Assembly (NCBI GenBank): GCA_000331325.2
Contig: CM003407.1
Span: 2,238,501 to 2,302,500 of the forward strand
Direction: 5' to 3'
Source: Crithidia fasciculata
Lineage: Eukaryota > Euglenozoa > Kinetoplastea > Trypanosomatida > Trypanosomatidae
DNA: 64,000 nt
The notes beneath the pieces are model-generated. The model did no database searches, was not told the DNA's origin, and worked only from the letters and a program-made list of their open reading frames with translations. The translations under genes were made by a program, and so were the position numbers. Below are positions 60,221-64,000 of the stretch, piece by piece (position 1 is the first letter of the stretch; each line of letters opens with the position of its first letter).

Positions 60221-61849
60221 TCACCCACCTTGCGGCATCTTGGTGGTCACCCAGAACCCGCTGGGCTTGCTAAACGCCTCCTCAGACACGTTTGTCTCCC
60301 ACACGGGTCGTGCGCGGTCGTAGGCGGCGAGACGCACCATGTAGCGCGTGGTCTGCTCCCACTCCGACGGCGCTGCACTTGTGGAGGATGAAGCCGCGGT
60401 GGAAGCGGTGGTACCATTCGCTGCTGCTACAGCGGTGCTTCGTGTCTCCGCCTCCTCCGCAGCCTCCTCGGCATCCGCGGCCTCGCCCATGCGACCGTCC
60501 TCCCCAGCAGCCACGCTCACCGACGCCTGCTTAATCATCAAGGCGTCGCGGCGGCGGATGGCGTCCTCGAACGTCACCTTCAGGTGGTCCGTGATGGAGT
60601 GCGACACCCGCAGCACCTCTCTCCGCAGCACACCAGGGCTCTCGTCCTTCAGCTCCGGCTTCATGAAGAGCAGGTAGGTGGTGAGGCAGTGCACCTCGGC
60701 CGCGGCGTCGTAGTGGTGGTCGAGGTTGTCGTCGCCGTGAACGCAGTGGTTGAAGTGCACCTGCTCCCGCACCTTGGCGTTGAAAAAGAAGAACTGGTTC
60801 TCTAGACGCGCGACGTCGTAGTCCTTCTGGAAGGCTCCTTGCGGCACCACTAAACGGCCCTCCGTGCTGGTCGGCCGCGTCCAAATCGGGAGCAGCATGT
60901 CGCCGCGCAGGTAGGGCACCGTGCCGTCCTCGCGAATCAGCCGCGTTTCCCGCACCGCACCCTGCCCGCCAAACGAGGCGGACTTGCTCGTGTAGGGCAG
61001 GCGGAACTTCAGCATGCTGTGAACGCCGTGCAAGATGGTCGTCCAGCACTCCTGTGCACGCATGTTCTCCGCAACGTGCTCCTCAAAGTTTGGCAGGGCG
61101 ACGCTGCCGGAGCGGATGTCCGAGACAAAGAGCAGCGGCTTGTTGCGCTCCAGCCCGACCTGGGCGAGCAGCTCCAGTCCTCGTGGCAGGGCCAGCGGCG
61201 GCTCGTACATGGCAGGGATGTCCTCCGTCCCGCGCGCGACGTCGAGGGTGCCGACGATGCCCTGCAGCCGCTCATGAATCTCCTTTTTTGCCTCCCGCAC
61301 GCTCTCCACCGCCACGTGGCGGTAGACGAAGCCGAGCGCCGGCAGCACCTCCTCCAGTCGGCGGGCGTTGATGTCGTAGGCGGTGGCATTGGTGAAGAAC
61401 TCGTTGCGGAGCCAGAAGTTCGCGCGCGGCTCTAGCACCGGGCGGTCGAACTGACCCGGGTCGACGAGCTCCCACGTGTGGCGGCAGGCAAACATCTCGT
61501 CCAGAAAGGCCAGATGGGTGCCAGGGGCGGAGCCGGCGTAGACGATGTGGTATGATATGTCCGGCTTGCAGTACATGCAGAGCAGCTGGATCTCAGAGAG
61601 GAGGAGCTTCCGCTGCCCCCAGTGCACGGCGCTCTTGATGTCGGCATTGCGTGACCGGTACGGCTCGGCGGGGAAGTCGTCGTCGAGCAGAACAGGAAAG
61701 GGCTTCGTGGACGGGTAGTGGTACACGGTGCGGTGTGGTATCTTTCTCCCCGTAGCCCCCTGCGTGATGGAGGAGGGAAGGGTGGAGGAGTAGAGGCAGT
61801 TCACCAGCTCCTCGCGCAGACGCTTCCGCTTTTGGTACCCTCCGCCCAT
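60221..61849 (-). CDS. Cap 2'-O-ribose methyltransferase, VP39-like (MTr2/MTr3 type)
   Basis: A 542-residue enzyme whose first 420 residues match the vaccinia VP39 family of cap 2'-O-methyltransferases. The K-D-K-E catalytic set is complete: K81 in WGQRKLLLSEIQLL, D244 in FVSDIRS, K281 in SMLKFRLPY and E330 in TSTEGRLV. The SAM loop is VYAGSAPGTHLAFL (103-116). In trypanosomatids all mRNAs receive a spliced leader with a cap 4, methylated on the first four riboses by several enzymes; this gene most likely modifies one of nucleotides 2 to 4. Its size (about 61 kDa) fits MTr3/MT57 somewhat better than MTr2/MT48, but I cannot decide. A Thr/Ala/Ser-rich linker and a 50-residue C-terminal segment follow the catalytic domain. 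It acts in the nucleus on the spliced leader RNA. Confidence 0.93.
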   Translation of the reverse strand: MGGGYQKRKRLREELVNCLYSSTLPSSITQGATGRKIPHRTVYHYPSTKPFPVLLDDDFPAEPYRSRNADIKSAVHWGQRKLLLSEIQLLCMYCKPDISYHIVYAGSAPGTHLAFLDEMFACRHTWELVDPGQFDRPVLEPRANFWLRNEFFTNATAYDINARRLEEVLPALGFVYRHVAVESVREAKKEIHERLQGIVGTLDVARGTEDIPAMYEPPLALPRGLELLAQVGLERNKPLLFVSDIRSGSVALPNFEEHVAENMRAQECWTTILHGVHSMLKFRLPYTSKSASFGGQGAVRETRLIREDGTVPYLRGDMLLPIWTRPTSTEGRLVVPQGAFQKDYDVARLENQFFFFNAKVREQVHFNHCVHGDDNLDHHYDAAAEVHCLTTYLLFMKPELKDESPGVLRREVLRVSHSITDHLKVTFEDAIRRRDALMIKQASVSVAAGEDGRMGEAADAEEAAEEAETRSTAVAAANGTTASTAASSSTSAAPSEWEQTTRYMVRLAAYDRARPVWETNVSEEAFSKPSGFWVTTKMPQGG

Positions 61850-62524
61850 AGCACTCTCTCACCTCTATTTGTTTTCCTTTTTTTTTTGTAGTTTAGTAGT
61901 TTCCGGTCTTGTTTATGTGTGTTTGTGTGTTTTTCGGAGCCGGAGAGAAGTAATGCCGGGAAGAGTGCGTCGTCCGTTTACGTTTCAAGCGATGAGTGCA
62001 AAAGCGGTAAGCGCGGAAGCAGGAGAGAGAAAAGAAATGCAGCAGACAAAACCCACTTTTGTTTTTAGTAGTTTGTGGGCTGAAATAGCAGAATTCTGAG
62101 GTGCGCTAGAAAAAGAAACAGCAAAACAGAACTCAGCTTTTCGAGATGCGTCGGCTTCACTCGGGAACAGAGCACAAAAGAAGAGGAACGCAGCACAAGC
62201 CACCCCAGCAACAGGCGAGGCAATCCGCCCCTTTCACGTCTTCTGCATCTTGGCCTTGGGCTGCTTTTCTTTGTTTTTTTTTTCTCTCTCTTATCTCTTG
62301 TCGGGAAGCGTGATGCAACACACAGGACGTACTTAGTTACTCGTAGATGAAAAGGAGTCACCTTCTTTATTTAAAAAAAAAACAAAGAGGCATAAAAAAA
62401 AAATTGTAATAGAACATGCCGCAGCATATTCGACCGAATAGCAACGGTGCCAACTTTGGTCAAGCGAAGATGGCCGATAGCACTCAACATCAACACCCCG
62501 GGTAGATTTCCGGTGTTCACATTG
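61850..62524. other. intergenic spacer, about 0.7 kb
   Basis: Spacer between the cap methyltransferase and the 273-aa gene, with T and A runs (about 61880-61888, 62273-62283, 62372-62381). No gene or RNA seen. Confidence 0.5.
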
Positions 62525-63346
62525 CTACCACTCCAACGTAGCGCTGCCCACAAAGTCCTGCAACACCTTCACCATCTCCCGCACCATCTTCGCCTCCGCC
62601 TTCGCAAGGCCAGCGTATCGGGCAGCACGTCGGCCAGCCACCATGCAGCACCGCAGCAGCTCCCGCAGCTCCTCCTCGGCAAAGCTACCATCCTCAGCGC
62701 CAGACCCATCGTCGCCATCGTCCTCGCCGTTGCCAGTCGTCTCACCCGCCACCTCCTGCACGGTGCACCGCAACTTCCCCAAGTAGCGGCCAACGGGAGA
62801 GCTAGAAGAGACAGCAGCAGTCATGCTGGAGTCCTCAGCGTCAGCGACCACCGCAGCCACCGCACCTCGCGCTGCTGACGCCAGCTCCAACACCGTCAGC
62901 CACTGCAGCCGTGTGGGCACCGGCGTGGTGCTGTAGAGGCTTAAATAAGCATCCGCCACACGCACGAGCATCTCTGCATTGACGTAGTCGTCGTGGGCAC
63001 TAGCAGCAGCGGCAGCGGCATCGCTGGTGTGCATTCTGTCGCTCTCCAGCGATGGTGGTGAAGGGGACAGTGCAGGTGCGTCGCCACCGCCACGCGCAGC
63101 CGATGCAATTGTAAGCGCCTCCACTCGCCTGATAGCACGGCTGAGCCCTGCGACGGCAGCCAGCACTGTCCCGAGCGTCTCGCCGCGAAGACGCCCCTCC
63201 TTCGCGATGTCCTTAAAAAACGGGTGCTGATCCGCCAGCTCGGACCAGCACTGCTCCATCACGCGGCCCTTCAGCACGTCGCGGCGACCGGACTGCACGA
63301 GGTCCTGAAAGCTCGGGCCGTCATCGACGTCAAGGTCCAGCGCCAT
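62525..63346 (-). CDS. Unrecognised helical protein, 273 aa
   Basis: I do not recognise this protein. It opens with an acidic MALDLDVDDGPSFQDLVQSG and continues with predicted helices (DVLKGRVMEQCWSELADQHP; TLGTVLAAVAGLSRAIRRVE). An Ala/Ser/Pro-rich linker follows at about 85-115. Two more helical stretches are DDYVNAEMLVRVADAYLSLY and RLQWLTVLELASAARGAVAA. After an acidic Gly/Asp-rich loop (NGEDDGDDGSGAEDG) comes a final helix, from EEELRELLRCCMV to VREMVKVLQDFVG. No catalytic motif, signal peptide or membrane segment is visible. The all-helical pattern could suit an adaptor or tether subunit, but that is a guess. The start is the first Met of the frame. The coding call is supported by composition and by the gene-like third-base GC bias. 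Confidence 0.72.
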   Translation of the reverse strand: MALDLDVDDGPSFQDLVQSGRRDVLKGRVMEQCWSELADQHPFFKDIAKEGRLRGETLGTVLAAVAGLSRAIRRVEALTIASAARGGGDAPALSPSPPSLESDRMHTSDAAAAAASAHDDYVNAEMLVRVADAYLSLYSTTPVPTRLQWLTVLELASAARGAVAAVVADAEDSSMTAAVSSSSPVGRYLGKLRCTVQEVAGETTGNGEDDGDDGSGAEDGSFAEEELRELLRCCMVAGRRAARYAGLAKAEAKMVREMVKVLQDFVGSATLEW

Positions 63347-64000
63347 CGTCTCAGTTGCCTTATGACGCGTCGATTTTTGAGTGAATGCGGGTGTGTCGGT
63401 GTGGTAGAGAATGCTTCAATAGAAGCGTCTGGTGTGACGAATTGCATAAGAAGGTGAAAGGAAAAGAATAAGGAAGCAAAGTGAGGAGGAGGGAGGGCAA
63501 GTGGCTTCGACGCACCGGAAATAGAAGAGTTCATTGGTAATTTCAGAGTCGGAAATGTGTCCGCGAACATGAAGAGAGCAACAGAGCTTTAGAGTCTACG
63601 TTTGTGTTTAGTACTGCAAGAAGGTGAGCCAGCATGATTTCCTCGTCGTTGTCATGCAAGAAAAAGGAAAGGAGAAAAAAAAAGACAGGGGATCGTGTGA
63701 TACACGTGACAAGCAAAAAAAAAAGGAGGTGTTGTCACTGGCTGAAAGCCTGGTCGGCCGCGATCTCCTGTACTCTTATTAAGTCGCTCTACACACCGGT
63801 GAGCGAAGCACTAAGAAAAAAGTAAGAAGTACATTTGACAGTCTGCTTTTTCTCTTTGTGTGTGTGTGTGTTTGTGTGATTGCTCATTCTCATCATCGTG
63901 ATAACAACGCAACTAAGACACTACCTTCTTGATGATCCGATTTTCCCCCAACAAGCTTCTCCCTCTGTCGATCTTCGCCATGCAGTCTCGCAAAACGATG
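63347..64000. other. intergenic region at window edge
   Basis: Upstream flank of the 273-aa gene. It holds A runs near 63677-63685 and 63715-63724 and a GT run at 63857-63870. No gene is visible before the window ends; the 3' part of the next gene upstream may lie beyond position 64000. Confidence 0.5.

Overview
The window reads as nuclear DNA of a trypanosomatid flagellate, most likely a Leishmania-like (Leishmaniinae) species. About 22 intron-free, GC-rich genes all lie on the minus strand. They are separated by 0.5-2.5 kb of AT-rich, homopolymer-rich spacer, and pyrimidine tracts followed by AG precede several start codons on the coding strand. That is the layout of a polycistronic unit processed by spliced-leader trans-splicing. 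Transcription should run from position 64000 toward 1. No strand switch, tRNA, rRNA, transposon or CRISPR array was found. From memory, cystathionine gamma-lyase, the L31 pair and 6-phosphogluconate dehydrogenase all lie on Leishmania major chromosome 35, so the block looks syntenic, but I could not check this.

Layout in transcription order (right to left). An unrecognised 273-aa protein (63.3-62.5 kb) comes first. It is followed by a VP39-type cap 2'-O-methyltransferase (61.8-60.2), a DEAH/RHA helicase-like protein that has lost its ATPase motifs (59.3-56.0), a giant THADA/Trm732-family protein (54.6-47.9) and an RsmI-family rRNA 2'-O-methyltransferase, probably mitochondrial (47.2-45.9). 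Next are 6-phosphogluconate dehydrogenase (45.0-43.6), an SLC25 carrier (41.4-40.4), TRAPPC5/Trs31 (38.4-37.8), the ciliary protein CFAP410 (37.0-36.1) and a WD40 protein (34.6-32.7). Two almost identical L31e ribosomal protein genes follow (32.0-31.5 and 30.5-30.0), then a small basic protein (29.3-28.8), PEX19 (28.3-27.4), the RFC small subunit Rfc3/RFC5 (26.5-25.4) and a long coiled-coil protein (24.7-21.7). Downstream lie cystathionine gamma-lyase (19.8-18.6), a cysteine-less thioredoxin-fold protein (16.5-15.9), a PP2A B''-type subunit (14.5-12.5), an RRM protein with two PAM2-like motifs (10.0-7.8), a membrane-anchored histidine phosphatase (5.9-3.0) and a small acidic PAM2-like protein (1.1-0.4).

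Genes in such units are usually not grouped by function, and most here are unrelated housekeeping genes. Two neighbourhoods stand out. Between 45.9 and 61.8 kb, three genes belong to families tied to ribose 2'-O-methylation of rRNA, tRNA and mRNA cap. At the low-coordinate end, two genes carry motifs predicted to dock onto the MLLE domain of poly(A)-binding protein. Function calls rest on motif reading only; no searches were run.
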